Assembly (NCBI GenBank): GCA_964542585.1
Contig: CAZIUI010000013.1
Location: 1-64,000, forward strand
DNA from: CAYYUA01 sp964542585
Lineage (GTDB): Bacteria; Bacteroidota; Bacteroidia; CAILMK01; CAYYUA01
Reading direction: 5' to 3'
Length of the DNA: 64,000 nucleotides
The notes beneath the pieces were generated by a model that did not search any database, was not told the DNA's origin, and was given only the letters and a program-made list of their open reading frames with translations. A program made the translations under genes and the position numbers. Below, in pieces: positions 26,598-35,745 of this stretch (within the stretch, counting starts at the first letter, position 1; each line of letters opens with the position of its first letter).

Positions 26598-28673
26598 CTA
26601 GCGGATTTTTGCTCCCAGGGGCATTCTTTCATCTGGTCTTAAAAATGAAAGGTTACCATCATCGTCCTCAGCCATTAGCAACATGCCCTGCGATACAACA
26701 CCTTTCATTTTTTTAGGAGCTAAATTTATCAACATGGCTACTTTTTGCCCTTTTAGCTTCTCCGGATCAAAGTGCTTGGCCAGTCCAGCCACCACGGTTC
26801 TTTCCTCACTGCCGGTATCAACGGTGAGCTTCAATAGTTTATCAGTCTTAGGAACGGATTCGGCCTCCTTGACCTGGACAATTCTCACATCAAGCTTGGT
26901 AAAGTCTTCAATATCGATTTCCGGCTTCTCAGTTTGGTCTTTGGTTTCTTCTGCCACGGCTCCAGACTTTTGGTGCAATTTGTCCTGTTGTTGCTGAATC
27001 TGATCATCGGATATTTTTTCGAAAAGCAATTCCGGCTTATTGAGCTCATGGCCATTCTGTATTAGATCCAATTGCCCCGTTTTGTCCCAATCCAAAAAGT
27101 GAATGTTCATCATTTGCCGGGTTCGGTGCATGGCATCGGGTAAAAAAGGCGCTGCCAGGGTCGTCAAATTGGCCACGATCTGCACGCCATAGTTAAGAAT
27201 GGTTTGCGTCCTGGCGATATAGCCGGCTTTCCAGAGTTTCCAGGGCTCAGTTTCCGTCAGGTACCTATTACCTATACGGGCTAAGCGCATCATTTCGTTA
27301 AGGGCTTCCCGCTGCCGGTAGTTTTCCAGGGCGTTACCGACAGTTTCCGGAAAGTGTGCAATTTGGGCTTGAATCTCTTTTTCAGCATCGCTTTCGTCAT
27401 CAACCTCCGGCACCTTACCGTCAAAGTACTTATGGGTTAGCACTACGATCCTGTTAATAAAGTTACCTAGAATGGCTACTAGCTCATTGTTGTGTTTCGC
27501 CTGAAAATCCGCCCAAGTAAAATCATTATCCTTTGTCTCGGGAGCATTAGCGGTTAGCACATAGCGCAGGGTATCCTGCTTACCAGGCCAATCTTCCAGG
27601 TATTCATTGAGCCAAACCGCCCAATTGCGACTTGTTGAAAGCTTACTTCCCTCCAGGTTAAGAAATTCATTGGCAGGCACATTATCAGGTACGATGTACT
27701 GATCATGGCTGTGCAACATGGCTGGAAATATGATACAGTGGAATACGATGTTATCTTTTCCTATGAAGTGCACCAAATGGGTATCCTCATCACTCCAGTA
27801 CTTCTGCCAGTCGGCTTCCTGGTAATTTTGTGGATCCTCGGCTGCCTTATGTTGGAATAAAGCTTTGGTAGCTGATATGTAGCCTATGGGCGCATCAAAC
27901 CAGACATAAAGCACTTTTTCATTAGCCGCTTCTAAAGGTACCGGGACGCCCCACTCCAGGTCCCTGGTAATGGCTCTTGGTTTGAGGCCCTGATCCAGCC
28001 AGGATTTGCACTGACCGTAAACGTTGGATTTCCAATCCGCTTTGTGGTCCTCAAGGATCCATTTCCGTAGCCACGGTTCATACTGGTCGAGGGGGAGGTA
28101 CCAATGCGTAGTCTCGCGCAGCTCGGGGTCATTACCGCTTAAGGTGGATTTTGGGTTGATCAACTCTTTAGGGCTTAAGCTACTGCCGCAGCGTTCACAC
28201 TGATCGCCATAGGCTTCTTCAAATCCGCATTTGGGGCATGTACCCATGATGTATCGATCAGCGAGAAATTGGCCAGCCTGAGAATCATAGTAGTGTTCGC
28301 TGGTTTCCTCAAAGAAAATCCCCTTCTCATACAAGTGGTTAAAAAATTCCTGCGCAGTCTCATGATGGAGGTCTGCACTTGTCCGGTGGAAAATATCAAA
28401 GGATATCCCAAAGCCCTCAAAACTTTGTTTATTCACTTCATAATATTTGTCTACTACTGTTTGGGGATGTACACCTTCCTTCCTGGCTTGTAGGGTGATC
28501 GGAACCCCATGCTCATCAGCTCCGCAAATAAAGAAAACCTCTTCACCTTTTGCGCGGAGGTATCGCGCATACACGTCTGCAGGTAAGTAAGCTCCCGCTA
28601 ATTGACCTATATGAATGGGGCCATTACCATAGGGAAGGGCGGCTGTTATAAGGTGCCGCGGATATTGGGTCAT
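26598..28673 (-). CDS. metG: methionyl-tRNA synthetase
   Basis: MetG charges tRNA-Met with methionine. The class I signature is HIGQ at residues 21-24 (in YGNGPIHIGQLAGAY), and the KMSKS loop is present as KLSTS. A zinc knuckle is seen in CPKCGFEEAYGDQCERCG, the four-Cys type 2 form. The C-terminal 110 residues form the EMAP/Trbp111-type tRNA-binding domain (FTKLDVRIVQVKEAE, VAGLAKHFDPE, NLAPKKMKGVVSQGM). Total 691 residues is normal. I chose the ATG at 28673 (MTQYPRHLIT) because 31 extra upstream residues do not resemble the family. A TAACTTTG element at 28704-28711 on the minus strand could be its -7 box. Confidence 0.96.
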   Translation of the reverse strand: MTQYPRHLITAALPYGNGPIHIGQLAGAYLPADVYARYLRAKGEEVFFICGADEHGVPITLQARKEGVHPQTVVDKYYEVNKQSFEGFGISFDIFHRTSADLHHETAQEFFNHLYEKGIFFEETSEHYYDSQAGQFLADRYIMGTCPKCGFEEAYGDQCERCGSSLSPKELINPKSTLSGNDPELRETTHWYLPLDQYEPWLRKWILEDHKADWKSNVYGQCKSWLDQGLKPRAITRDLEWGVPVPLEAANEKVLYVWFDAPIGYISATKALFQHKAAEDPQNYQEADWQKYWSDEDTHLVHFIGKDNIVFHCIIFPAMLHSHDQYIVPDNVPANEFLNLEGSKLSTSRNWAVWLNEYLEDWPGKQDTLRYVLTANAPETKDNDFTWADFQAKHNNELVAILGNFINRIVVLTHKYFDGKVPEVDDESDAEKEIQAQIAHFPETVGNALENYRQREALNEMMRLARIGNRYLTETEPWKLWKAGYIARTQTILNYGVQIVANLTTLAAPFLPDAMHRTRQMMNIHFLDWDKTGQLDLIQNGHELNKPELLFEKISDDQIQQQQDKLHQKSGAVAEETKDQTEKPEIDIEDFTKLDVRIVQVKEAESVPKTDKLLKLTVDTGSEERTVVAGLAKHFDPEKLKGQKVAMLINLAPKKMKGVVSQGMLLMAEDDDGNLSFLRPDERMPLGAKIR

Positions 28674-28719
28674 ACTTTGTAGCTTTATCCTTTTGGAAAA
28701 TTTCAAAGTTAACAGTTCG

Positions 28720-29622
28720 GTGCCCCCTTTTTTAAAAACTGGAAACACTATTGGTATTGTAAGCACGGCAAGAAAAGTAGAGCTTGATGCCGTTAAACCA
28801 GTTCAATCCAAGCTGGAAGCCCTAGGTTACAACGTTACGCTTGGCCGCACCATTGGGGCTAGTTGGCATCAATTTGCCGGATGCGATCAAACCCGAGCTG
28901 ATGACCTACAGGCCATGCTGGACTCACCTCAGGTCCATGCCATTTTATTCGCTAAAGGTGGTTATGGAACTATCCGTATAATGGATAAGCTAAACTGGAC
29001 TAAATTCAAAAAACAGCCTAAGTGGCTGGCAGGTTTTAGCGATGTAACGGTTCTCCACGCTTACTTGAACGGGCGCTTAGGCATTCCCAGTATTCATGGG
29101 CCACTGCCCCAATTGCCCGATCATGAACCTGAAAGGTGGCAGGTCCTTAAAACGCTTTTTTCCGCCTTAGAGGGCACCCTGCAAAAAGTTAGCAGTTCAG
29201 CACATCCGTACAATAAACCAGGTGTGGGAGAAGGGGTGGTAATTGGCGGCAATCTTAGCATACTTTACAGTTTGTTGGGTAGCTCCGAATCCTTTGATCC
29301 CACTGGAAAAATCTTGCTCCTGGAAGAGGTGGATGAATACTTATACCATTTAGACCGGATGCTATGGAGCTTGCTTAGAGCTGGAAAATTTGAGGGGCTA
29401 GCTGGCATTGTCATAGGAGGAATGACCGCCATGAAAGACAATGACGTTCCTTTTGGAGACTCAGCTGAAGGCCTTCTTAAAAGTCACTTTCAAAACTTTT
29501 CCGGGCCAATAGCATTTGGCTTTCCGGTTGGGCATATCCCTTTTAACCATGCTTGCTATTTAGGTGTTAAAGCTAAACTTACCGTAAAAGATGATGGAGC
29601 CGCACTGGCTTATGATCATTGA
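28720..29622 (+). CDS. S66-family LD-carboxypeptidase
   Basis: This family removes the terminal D-Ala from murein tetrapeptides during peptidoglycan recycling. The catalytic Ser is in AGFSDVTVLH near residue 105; the Glu and His of the triad are in LLLEEVDEYLYHLDRML and FPVGHIPFNHA. FAKGGYGTIRIMDKLNW is the typical substrate-loop block. The preferred start is GTG at 28720, giving MPPFLKTGNTIGIVSTARK, which is where the family begins; a TTG at 28693 is possible but adds residues not seen in the family. There is no signal peptide, so the enzyme is cytoplasmic. It is divergent from metG. Confidence 0.92.
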   Translation: MPPFLKTGNTIGIVSTARKVELDAVKPVQSKLEALGYNVTLGRTIGASWHQFAGCDQTRADDLQAMLDSPQVHAILFAKGGYGTIRIMDKLNWTKFKKQPKWLAGFSDVTVLHAYLNGRLGIPSIHGPLPQLPDHEPERWQVLKTLFSALEGTLQKVSSSAHPYNKPGVGEGVVIGGNLSILYSLLGSSESFDPTGKILLLEEVDEYLYHLDRMLWSLLRAGKFEGLAGIVIGGMTAMKDNDVPFGDSAEGLLKSHFQNFSGPIAFGFPVGHIPFNHACYLGVKAKLTVKDDGAALAYDH

Positions 29623-29767
29623 CAGGGTGGTAAAAACCGAAAATTATGAGGATTTTTGGGGTTAAATGTCCGGTTTTGGCAGTTATAAGTGCTGGCTGTG
29701 AGCCTCTAGAAGTTTATAAATTTAAAGCGATAGCGGCTCATTGGGTTTTTATAAAAACACCGTCTTT

Positions 29768-30577
29768 TTAAAGCTCCTTCCTTTCAGTCTCCATAAGGTA
29801 TTGCTTAATTTGCCGGGAGGCCTCCTGATATCCAATATCAAATATCTCTTGGGCATTGGCCAGGCTTAAAATGTTGAAGCGGTCCAAACCTTTGGGTTCA
29901 ATAAGGAGGTCAAATTTGTCGTACTTATCCCTAATATTCGCCACCACACTTAGCTGAAAGGTCCGCTCAGCCACTTCTACCATATTCCCAATATTCGGAT
30001 TTCTTGCTAGTGGGGTGACGTGCACACCCATAATTAAATTACAATATTCATTAGCAGGCTCGTACGGCAAGTTGTCCACAAGGCCGCCATCAACGTAAAG
30101 ATCAGTGCCTATTTTGACAGGGCTAAACAGCACAGGTATAGAAGATGAGGCTAGGGTTGGCTTCACTAAATCTCCCTCTTTAAAAAAAGCAGTTGATCCT
30201 TCATTAAAGTTGGTAGCCATGACCACAAGCTGCTTTTTCAAATCTTCAAAACGCGTCACAGAAAGGTTTTCATTCAAAAGTTTTGTGAAACCACTCAACT
30301 TAAGCATACCTGTAATGGGAAACGAAAGCCTGACGAACTTGAAGAAATGTTGATTCTGGAAAAGTTCAAAAATGTCATCGGGTTTCCAACCATCCGCGTA
30401 GAAAGCTCCAACGATAGCCCCTGAACTTACCCCACAAATAAAATTTGGTTCAAGGTCGAACTCCTCAAGGGCTTTGAGTACACCTAAATGAGCAACACCT
30501 CGGGATCCGCCTCCTGATAAGACCACACCTCTTTCGGCGGGAACGGGCTGTGTTGGTTTTTGATTTATTGTACTCAT
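29768..30577 (-). CDS. patatin-like phospholipase (RssA/YlbK-like)
   Basis: The 269-residue protein has the patatin fold: oxyanion GGGSRGVAHLG near residues 23-33, the nucleophile Ser in CGVSSGAIVGAF (GxSxG near residue 55), and the catalytic Asp in YVDGGLVDNLPY. Patatins hydrolyse ester bonds of lipids. The short, single-domain form with no signal peptide suggests a cytoplasmic or peripheral lipid acyl-hydrolase. ATG at 30577 is preferred to a GTG at 30589. It lies downstream of infB on the same strand, separated by 171 bp that hold a strong inverted repeat. Confidence 0.9.
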   Translation of the reverse strand: MSTINQKPTQPVPAERGVVLSGGGSRGVAHLGVLKALEEFDLEPNFICGVSSGAIVGAFYADGWKPDDIFELFQNQHFFKFVRLSFPITGMLKLSGFTKLLNENLSVTRFEDLKKQLVVMATNFNEGSTAFFKEGDLVKPTLASSSIPVLFSPVKIGTDLYVDGGLVDNLPYEPANEYCNLIMGVHVTPLARNPNIGNMVEVAERTFQLSVVANIRDKYDKFDLLIEPKGLDRFNILSLANAQEIFDIGYQEASRQIKQYLMETERKEL

Positions 30578-30677
30578 AGGGGTAAACACTGCATGTAATA
30601 CCCTGCAAAAATACCAAAACCCTATCCCAAAAGCCGGCTTTTAAGCCATAATAATGGCCTAGTGAAAGTGGCTTTTA

Positions 30678-30726
30678 TTTAGCCTAATGAATTCCACGGA
30701 AACGGCTTGGAATTCATTAGGCTAAA
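30678..30726. repeat. perfect 19-bp inverted repeat downstream of infB
   Basis: The left arm TTTAGCCTAATGAATTCCA (30678-30696) and the right arm (30708-30726) are exact reverse complements with an 11-base loop. As RNA it would form a 19-bp hairpin in either strand. A run of five T follows on the plus strand (30728-30732). On the minus strand, where infB ends 23 bp before the repeat, only TAAAAG follows, so it lacks a classic U-tract in the expected direction. It could end infB transcription, protect the 3' end, or bind a dimeric protein. Confidence 0.8.
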
Positions 30727-30748
30727 ATTTTTCGGATTTAATGGTGAA

Positions 30749-33700
30749 TTAATTCAAGGAGCGTTTTACTTCTACCTCTTCATAAACTTCAAGGTAGTCA
30801 CCTTCAACGATATCATTGAAATTTTTGATATTCAGGCCGCACTCATAGCCTGAGGCAACCTCTTTCACATCATCCTTGTAGCGTTTTAAGGTATCAATTT
30901 CTCCCGTGTGTATAACCACACCATCTCGGATAACCCGAACCTTGGCGTTACGGGTAATTTTTCCGCTGGTAACCTTACAACCGGCTACTGTCCCTACCTT
31001 GGAGACCTTGAAGACCTGCCTAACATCTACGTTGCCCACGATATTTTCTTCCACACTAGGCGTGAGCATACCTTCCATAGCAGATTTGACCTCTTGTACC
31101 GCATCGTAAATAACTGAGTACATCCGCAGATCTATCTGCTCTTGTTCAGCTAGCCTTCGAGCATTCGAGGAAGGGCGAACCTGGAAACCCAGGATAATGG
31201 CATCGGAGGCTGAAGCCAACAGTACATCGGATTCTGAAATCTGGCCAACCCCTTTATGAATAACCCGGACTTGTATCTCTTCTGTGGAAAGCTTTTGCAA
31301 GGAGTCCGCAATAGCTTCTACAGAACCATCCACGTCCCCTTTGATGACAACCTTCAGTTCTTGGAAATTTCCTATGGCTAATCGCCTTCCTAGCTCATCC
31401 AGGGTCACGTGCTTAGTAGCTCGTATTCCTTGCTCCCGTATCAGCTGTTTCCGCTCATTGGCGATCTCCTTGGCAGTTTGTTCATCATTTGTGGCATAAA
31501 AACGCTCCCCTGCTTGAGGGGCGCCATCAAATCCTAATACTTGAACGGGAGTGCCGGGTTTTGCTGCTTCTACACGCTTACCTCTTTCATCCATCATGGC
31601 CCTGATCCTGGCCATGTTAGAACCTGCCAGTACAGGATCACCAACTCTTAGAGTACCACTTTCAACAAGCAGATTGGTTACATAACCTTTTCCCTTATCC
31701 AGCCATGCTTCAACCACAGAGCCCACAGCTCGCTTCTCAGGATCAGCTTTTAATTCCAATAGATCAGATTCCAGCAGAACTTTTTCCAGTAAGTCATCCA
31801 CATTTTCACCATGCTTAGCGGATATTTCCTGAGATTGGTACTTACCACCCCACTCCTCAACAAGGATATTCATTTCTGCTAATTGCTGCCTTACCCGGTC
31901 AGGACTTGCTCCTTCTTTGTCTACCTTATTGATAGCAAATATCATGGGCACTTCCGCAGCCTGAGCGTGGCTGATAGCTTCCTTAGTCTGGGGCTTAATT
32001 TCGTCATCTGCTGCTATGATGATCACAGCAATATCAGTTGCTTTTGCTCCCCTTGCCCGCATAGCCGTAAAGGCTTCGTGTCCAGGCGTATCAAGGAAAG
32101 TAATGTTACGTTCATTCTGAAGGGTTATTTCATAAGCCCCAATGTGCTGGGTAATTCCGCCGGATTCCCCGGCAATAATCTTTGAGCCTTGGATATAGTC
32201 CAACAGCGATGTCTTCCCGTGGTCTACGTGCCCCATTATACTGACCACTGGCGGCTTTTGGAGGTAATTATCAGGATTATCCTCTTCTTCAAGGGATGGC
32301 TCATCCATTTCAGCCTCTGTAAACTCAACATCATAGCCGTATTCATCAGTAAGAATGGTAATCGTTTCAGCATCTATCCGCTGATTCATGCTGACCATTA
32401 CACCGAGATTAAGGCAGGTACCAATAAGTTCGGTAACCTGTACGTCCATGAGGTTACCAAGCTCATTAACCGTTATAAACTCCGTAACCTGGAGTTTATT
32501 CTTTTCACTCTCAGCGATTTCCTCTTGTCGTGCTTCTTCTTTCTGCCTTTCCTCATCTCGCTTTTTCTTACGAAACTTGGATCTGCTTCCGCCACTTTTT
32601 CCGCCTGATAGCTTATTCAGGGTTTCTTTTAACTGTTCCTGAACCTGACCACTGTCAATTTCTTCCTTCTCTTTAGTCTTTTTCTTACCCTTCTTTTTGC
32701 GTTGCTCTTTCTGTTTTTCGGTAGATTGACTTTGATCAGCTGATTTTTTGGTATCTTTTTGCTGCTTCTCCTCTCCTTTTTGGGCTGTTTCTTCACCTTT
32801 GACCGGTTTCCGCTTGCGGCGCTTTTTCCGTGTGGTTGAGAGGTCGGAGGTAGACGCTACAGGTTCCTTCTTCTTTGGCTTATTGGATTTAACTTCACTT
32901 AAGTCTATCTTACCGACAACTGTAGGTCCTTTAAGGTCATAATCCTCTTTTTTAGAGAGGGAATCAGATGATTCAGCTTTTTGATCCCCTATTGCTTCTT
33001 CTTCGCTTTCCTTAGTTTCAACTTCGGGGTCTTCATGGGTTACTTCTTCATCACCGGTTTTGGCTTTTTCAGTGGAATGCGATTCCTCTTTTGGTTCCGT
33101 TTCCTCTTCCGATGACTCCTCCTGCGTTTCAGGAGGTGATAACTCCGAGCTCTGATCTTCTGAGCTCTGTAACTCTTCAGTTACTGACTTTTCTTTTTCA
33201 GTAGGCCCTTCCGGTGATTTTTCATTAGGCTCTTCTGGTGATGAAGTTTCCTCCGCTTGAGGTTCTTCTTTATCTGAGTCCTTTTCTTTTTGTTTAGATG
33301 ACTTAGTTTGGCTTTTGCTACTTTTTTGTTTTTTAGACTTTCCTTTAGGTTTAGTTTCCTCAATCTGATCCAGGTCTACCTTACCCAGAAACTTAGGCCC
33401 TTTTTGGGTTTCTTTTTCGGTTGATTCTTCTTCACTACTTATCTCCTCAGGTTGGGTTTCTTCAGTTGCTGAACGCTCCTCAGATTGCTGTTCCTCATTA
33501 CCTTGAGAAGAGCTTTCAGGAGTTTCCTTTTCAGTATCCGTTTCTTCTTCAGGTGTTACTACCTCAGCCTCACTGTCTTGTTGGTCATTGGAGTCATTAT
33601 CCTCTTCATGGGTTTCAGGGGCTATTGTTTCTTCTTCCTTTTCAGTTTTGACAGCCTCTTCATTTGATGAACCAACAGTGGACTGTTGGGATGCTTGGGC

Positions 33701-33958
33701 TTCTTTTTCTTGTTTCTCAGCCTTTTCTTCCTTTTTTTCAGTTCCAGGTAAAACTACTTGCTCCGCTTTTTCCTTTGCTAGCTTATCAGGCTGGAATTTT
33801 TCTAAAAGAATCTCATAGGTTTCGTTAGATAGCCGTGCATTGGGGTTTGAAGAGATCTCTATCCCCTTTTTTTCTAGGTACTCCCGAATGGTCGTAGTGG
33901 CCACATTCAGGTCTTTGGCTACCCGCGATAACCTTTTTGATGTTTTGGTTGCTGTCAT
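30749..33958 (-). CDS. infB: translation initiation factor IF-2
   Basis: IF-2 brings initiator fMet-tRNA to the 30S subunit and hydrolyses GTP on subunit joining. G1 is GHVDHGKTS near residue 574, G3 is DTPGHEAFTAMRARG and G4 is NKVDKEG; the C-terminal domains (domain II, III and IV) follow. An IF2_N-like block is at residues 1-55. Between about 70 and 490 the protein is a low-complexity stretch of Glu, Lys, Ser, Gln and Thr, making it longer (1069 residues) than most IF-2; this linker is typical of Bacteroidota. It follows nusA by 15 bp in the rimP-nusA-infB operon. Confidence 0.97.
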   Translation of the reverse strand: MTATKTSKRLSRVAKDLNVATTTIREYLEKKGIEISSNPNARLSNETYEILLEKFQPDKLAKEKAEQVVLPGTEKKEEKAEKQEKEAQASQQSTVGSSNEEAVKTEKEEETIAPETHEEDNDSNDQQDSEAEVVTPEEETDTEKETPESSSQGNEEQQSEERSATEETQPEEISSEEESTEKETQKGPKFLGKVDLDQIEETKPKGKSKKQKSSKSQTKSSKQKEKDSDKEEPQAEETSSPEEPNEKSPEGPTEKEKSVTEELQSSEDQSSELSPPETQEESSEEETEPKEESHSTEKAKTGDEEVTHEDPEVETKESEEEAIGDQKAESSDSLSKKEDYDLKGPTVVGKIDLSEVKSNKPKKKEPVASTSDLSTTRKKRRKRKPVKGEETAQKGEEKQQKDTKKSADQSQSTEKQKEQRKKKGKKKTKEKEEIDSGQVQEQLKETLNKLSGGKSGGSRSKFRKKKRDEERQKEEARQEEIAESEKNKLQVTEFITVNELGNLMDVQVTELIGTCLNLGVMVSMNQRIDAETITILTDEYGYDVEFTEAEMDEPSLEEEDNPDNYLQKPPVVSIMGHVDHGKTSLLDYIQGSKIIAGESGGITQHIGAYEITLQNERNITFLDTPGHEAFTAMRARGAKATDIAVIIIAADDEIKPQTKEAISHAQAAEVPMIFAINKVDKEGASPDRVRQQLAEMNILVEEWGGKYQSQEISAKHGENVDDLLEKVLLESDLLELKADPEKRAVGSVVEAWLDKGKGYVTNLLVESGTLRVGDPVLAGSNMARIRAMMDERGKRVEAAKPGTPVQVLGFDGAPQAGERFYATNDEQTAKEIANERKQLIREQGIRATKHVTLDELGRRLAIGNFQELKVVIKGDVDGSVEAIADSLQKLSTEEIQVRVIHKGVGQISESDVLLASASDAIILGFQVRPSSNARRLAEQEQIDLRMYSVIYDAVQEVKSAMEGMLTPSVEENIVGNVDVRQVFKVSKVGTVAGCKVTSGKITRNAKVRVIRDGVVIHTGEIDTLKRYKDDVKEVASGYECGLNIKNFNDIVEGDYLEVYEEVEVKRSLN

Positions 33959-33973
33959 ATATCAACTTTCCCC

Positions 33974-35212
33974 TTATTGCTCAAATTCGGCATTCAGGAC
34001 GGAAACCACTTCTTTTATGGTTTCCTCTTCTAGTTCAGTGCGTCTAACTAAATCTTCAACTGAAAGTTCCAAGACACCCTTGGCTGTATCGCAGCCAATT
34101 TCTTTAAGTGCATCCAGAATCCAACCTTCTAATTCATCACTGAATTCATCTAGATCAATATCATATTCATCAGTATCAGTTTCACGGAAAACATCAATTT
34201 CAAAGCCGGTTAGCTTTGCTCCTAGCTTGATATTTAGACCGCCTTTGCCAATAGCTTGTGAAACACTATCTGATTTTAAATAGACGTCTGCTTTATTGTT
34301 TTCTTCATCTAAATCCACGGTGCTAACCTTTGCAGGGCTTAATGCTCTGCTTATGTACAACCTTGTATTGGTTGTATAATTAATAACATCAATGTTTTCA
34401 TTTCTTAGTTCCCGTACAATCCCGTGAATTCTAGAGCCTTTCATACCAACACATGCCCCAACAGGATCAATACGGTCATCATAGGACTCAACAGCTACCT
34501 TGGCCCGCTCTCCGGGTTCACGAACAATTTTATGAATCGTGATCAGCCCATCTGCGATTTCGGGCACTTCAAGCTCAAATAAGCGTTCAAGGAACTCGGG
34601 AGCTGTCCTTGAAAGAAGAATTAATGGGGCTGAATTACGAGTATCAACGCTTTTTACTACTGACCTAAGCGTGTCTCCTTTTTTGAAGAAATCCCTAGGG
34701 ATCATTTCCTCTTTTGGTAGGATGAGCTCATTGCCTTCATCGTCAAGTACCAATAACTCCTTACGCCAAACTTGGTAAACTTCCCCGGATACAATTTCTC
34801 CAATTCTATCTTTATAAAGGTTGTAAACTTCTTCTTTTTGTAATTCCAGGATCTTGTTGATAAGATTCTGGCGAGCGGCCATTATGGCACGCCTACCAAA
34901 TGATTCTAGTTTTACTTCCTCTGATAGCTCTTCGCCGACTTCAAAATCGGGTTCGGTTTCTAAGGCTTGTGAAAGTTCAACCTCAGAAGTGGTATCCGTG
35001 ACCTTACCATCCTCTACGATATCCCGATTCTGCCATATCTCAATATCTCCCTTTTCCACATTGATGATAATATCGAAATTCTCATCTGTACCGTATTTCT
35101 TCCGCAACATGTTTCGGAAGACTTCTTCAAGAACCCGCATCATTGTAGCGCGGTCAACATTCTTAAACTCCCTAAAATCTGCGAAAGATTCCTTTAACTC
35201 ATCAACATTCAT
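33974..35212 (-). CDS. nusA: transcription termination/antitermination factor NusA
   Basis: NusA binds RNA polymerase and nascent RNA and affects pausing, termination and antitermination. The 412-residue protein has the N-terminal RNAP-binding domain (residues 1-125), an S1 domain around 135-200 (GEIVSGEVYQVWRKELLVL), and two KH domains marked by GMKGSRIHGIVREL and IGKGGLNIKLGAKL. The C-terminal part has one short helix-hairpin-helix repeat (LEEIGCDTAKG-like: LKEIGCDTAKGVLELSVEDL), so it lacks the two extra acidic repeats of the E. coli protein. It is 13 bp after rimP, and the trio is a classic operon. Confidence 0.96.
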   Translation of the reverse strand: MNVDELKESFADFREFKNVDRATMMRVLEEVFRNMLRKKYGTDENFDIIINVEKGDIEIWQNRDIVEDGKVTDTTSEVELSQALETEPDFEVGEELSEEVKLESFGRRAIMAARQNLINKILELQKEEVYNLYKDRIGEIVSGEVYQVWRKELLVLDDEGNELILPKEEMIPRDFFKKGDTLRSVVKSVDTRNSAPLILLSRTAPEFLERLFELEVPEIADGLITIHKIVREPGERAKVAVESYDDRIDPVGACVGMKGSRIHGIVRELRNENIDVINYTTNTRLYISRALSPAKVSTVDLDEENNKADVYLKSDSVSQAIGKGGLNIKLGAKLTGFEIDVFRETDTDEYDIDLDEFSDELEGWILDALKEIGCDTAKGVLELSVEDLVRRTELEEETIKEVVSVLNAEFEQ

Positions 35213-35225
35213 CGTTTAAAGACTT

Positions 35226-35645
35226 TTAGATTTCTACTATGGCTTCCCGGATGTCTTTCATTTTAATAGCCATAGTTTCCTTTTTAGGGTTTTTAATTGC
35301 TAGATGATCGTTTCCCACAAGTACCAATTGACCTTGGTAATAATTTTCACTAGTTGATACTTGAATATTTTGATTTACGTTTTTTTTGAATTGGCGGCGG
35401 TTTACTAGTGGTGAACCAATACCCGCTGAACTTACATCTAATGTATACTGACCAGGAGTAGTGGACTCTTCATCTAAAATTTTTTCTAGCTCTTTGCTAA
35501 TTTTTCCACAAGTTTCAACAGAAACACCCGCATCCCCATCAAGATAAACACTTAAATGATTTTTTGATTCATTCATGCTGATGTCCACAACAAATAAATA
35601 AACAGGTAATCGCCCTTCTAAGTATTCTTCCACAGTTTTTTTCAT
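35226..35645 (-). CDS. rimP: ribosome maturation factor RimP
   Basis: RimP helps assemble the 30S subunit. The 139-residue product has the usual order: an N-terminal alpha/beta domain with SKNHLSVYLDGDAGVSVETCGKISKELE-type residues (here NHLSVYLDGDAGVS near residue 31, then the Cys-containing helix), LDVSSAGIGSPLV near residue 68 (the conserved SSPG-like motif with an extra Ala-Gly-Ile), and a C-terminal SH3-like barrel. The ATG at 35645 gives MKKTVEEYLEG; an upstream in-frame GTG at 35696 would run through a hairpin and is unlikely. It is the first gene of rimP-nusA-infB. Confidence 0.9.
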   Translation of the reverse strand: MKKTVEEYLEGRLPVYLFVVDISMNESKNHLSVYLDGDAGVSVETCGKISKELEKILDEESTTPGQYTLDVSSAGIGSPLVNRRQFKKNVNQNIQVSTSENYYQGQLVLVGNDHLAIKNPKKETMAIKMKDIREAIVEI

Positions 35646-35654
35646 AGATGTGTA

Positions 35655-35690
35655 CAACCAAAAAAAGGGGACAATTCGGTCCCCTTTTAT
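35655..35690 (-). promoter_or_regulatory. leader hairpin with U-tract before rimP (possible attenuator)
   Basis: On the minus strand, AAAAGGGGAC pairs with GTCCCCTTTT around a six-base loop (10 bp, 35663-35688), followed by a run of T. It ends about 15 bp before the rimP ATG. The proposed promoter at 35696-35727 would start transcription right at the hairpin, so it forms the 5' end of the mRNA. The structure is that of an intrinsic terminator, so it may attenuate the operon, cap the mRNA end, or stop transcription coming from the right. Confidence 0.6.
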
Positions 35691-35695
35691 TACCA

Positions 35696-35727
35696 CAAAA
35701 ATAAAAATAAATCAGGCAATTTTCAAC
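35696..35727 (-). promoter_or_regulatory. predicted promoter of rimP-nusA-infB
   Basis: Reading the minus strand, a -33 GTTG (35724-35727) is followed after 20 bp by the -7 element TATTTTTG (35696-35703). This fits the Bacteroidota primary sigma consensus TTG-N17-23-TAnnTTTG. The start point would be near 35689. Confidence 0.45.
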
Positions 35728-35745
35728 TAGAATACTAGCATGAAG

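Noticed and set aside
29745..29758. 14-bp palindrome GTTTTTATAAAAAC before the end of the patatin gene
   Set aside because: It is only A/T apart from its ends and has no loop, so a hairpin would be weak; such palindromes are expected in AT-rich gaps.
33000..33800. Repeat array or CRISPR-like low-complexity block
   Set aside because: The repetition comes from the Glu/Lys/Ser-rich linker of IF-2; there are no spacers of fixed length or identical repeats.
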